This document shows, piece after piece, positions 14,207-14,348 of a stretch of DNA of 14,348 nucleotides (positions are counted from its first letter, which is position 1; each line of letters opens with the position of its first letter). The notes beneath the pieces were generated by a model that did no database searches, was not told the origin of the DNA, and saw nothing but the letters and a program-made list of their open reading frames with translations. A program made the translations under genes and the position numbers. This DNA comes from Planctomycetaceae bacterium (GTDB taxonomy: Bacteria > Planctomycetota > Planctomycetia > Pirellulales > Thermoguttaceae), in NCBI GenBank assembly GCA_031287585.1, contig JAITST010000065.1, positions 1-14,348 on the forward strand, given 5' to 3'.

Positions 14207-14348
14207 ATGAATTTAATCATTGCGGGCAACAAGAAAGAATACGCCGATGGTTTGACCGTCGCCAAGTTGATTGAAGCGGAAAACGTTGAGACCCCCCAAT
14301 ACGTTACCGTGTCCATCAACGATGAATTCGTCGAAAGCGGGAGCTTTG
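14207..14348 (+). CDS. thiS: ThiS-like sulfur carrier protein (3' end outside window)
   Basis: The first 47 residues are present. MNLIIAGNKKEYADGLTVAKLIEAE follows the ThiS/MoaD beta-grasp start (beta hairpin, then the TVAxLI helix), and QYVTVSINDEFVESG matches the next strands. In the family the C-terminal Gly-Gly is adenylated and converted to a thiocarboxylate that gives sulfur to thiazole, cysteine or homocysteine synthesis. That terminus lies beyond the window, so the final residues and the pathway cannot be read. AAAGG (14197-14201) precedes the ATG by five bases. Position next to a reductase and TusA suggests an amino acid sulfur carrier rather than a thiamine one, so the symbol is provisional. 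Confidence 0.82.
   Translation, partial: MNLIIAGNKKEYADGLTVAKLIEAENVETPQYVTVSINDEFVESGSF

Overview
The window looks like chromosomal DNA of a planctomycete (or close PVC relative) of moderate to low G+C, probably an anaerobe. This is inferred from gene content: a MauE/DoxX-type membrane protein with a thioredoxin-like tail, an FHA protein with a charged tail, a DUF1573 protein with a CSC motif, a BlaI repressor paired with a BlaR1-like M56 protease carrying carboxypeptidase-regulatory-type repeats, and a siroheme reductase-like/TusA/ThiS sulfur cluster. Several genes (mauE-like, DUF1573, der, kinase) lack a Shine-Dalgarno (SD) sequence while others have strong ones. I see no rRNA, tRNA, CRISPR array or complete insertion sequence.

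Layout. Positions 1-907 (minus strand) hold most of a membrane thiol-redox-type gene that runs off the left edge. An ~880-base divergent spacer follows, with a promoter-like element interrupted by an 11-base tandem duplication, two adjacent hairpins and a good promoter for the FHA gene (1787-2404). A strong intrinsic terminator closes the FHA gene. A DUF1573 lipoprotein-like or secreted protein (2637-3662) has its own promoter. An AT-rich inverted repeat separates it from der (3789-5237), which is followed 43 bases later by a large hybrid histidine kinase (5281-7941). A hairpin separates the kinase from a minus-strand toxin-antitoxin-like pair in which the PIN-domain gene is broken by a frameshift (8043-8696). 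A Nudix ADP-ribose pyrophosphatase-type gene (8966-9481) has its own promoter. A repeat-rich spacer (9482-9686) follows, sharing an 18-base identical word with the spacer before der.

The blaI-blaR1 unit (9773-12824) is driven by a promoter with exact consensus boxes and a dyad operator between them, as expected for autoregulation. The BlaR1-like protein ends in about five beta-sandwich-type repeats, and inside its frame there is a second well-formed SD plus ATG placed just before a signal-peptide-like segment.

The right end is a sulfur module: a small siroheme/[4Fe-4S] reductase-like protein (12959-13825), an overlapping TusA-like sulfurtransferase (13812-14063) and a ThiS-like sulfur carrier (14207 to the edge) with its own promoter. 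The set suggests reduction of sulfite and loading of the sulfur onto a carrier protein as a thiocarboxylate for cysteine/homocysteine synthesis. The genes that would prove it lie beyond the right edge.
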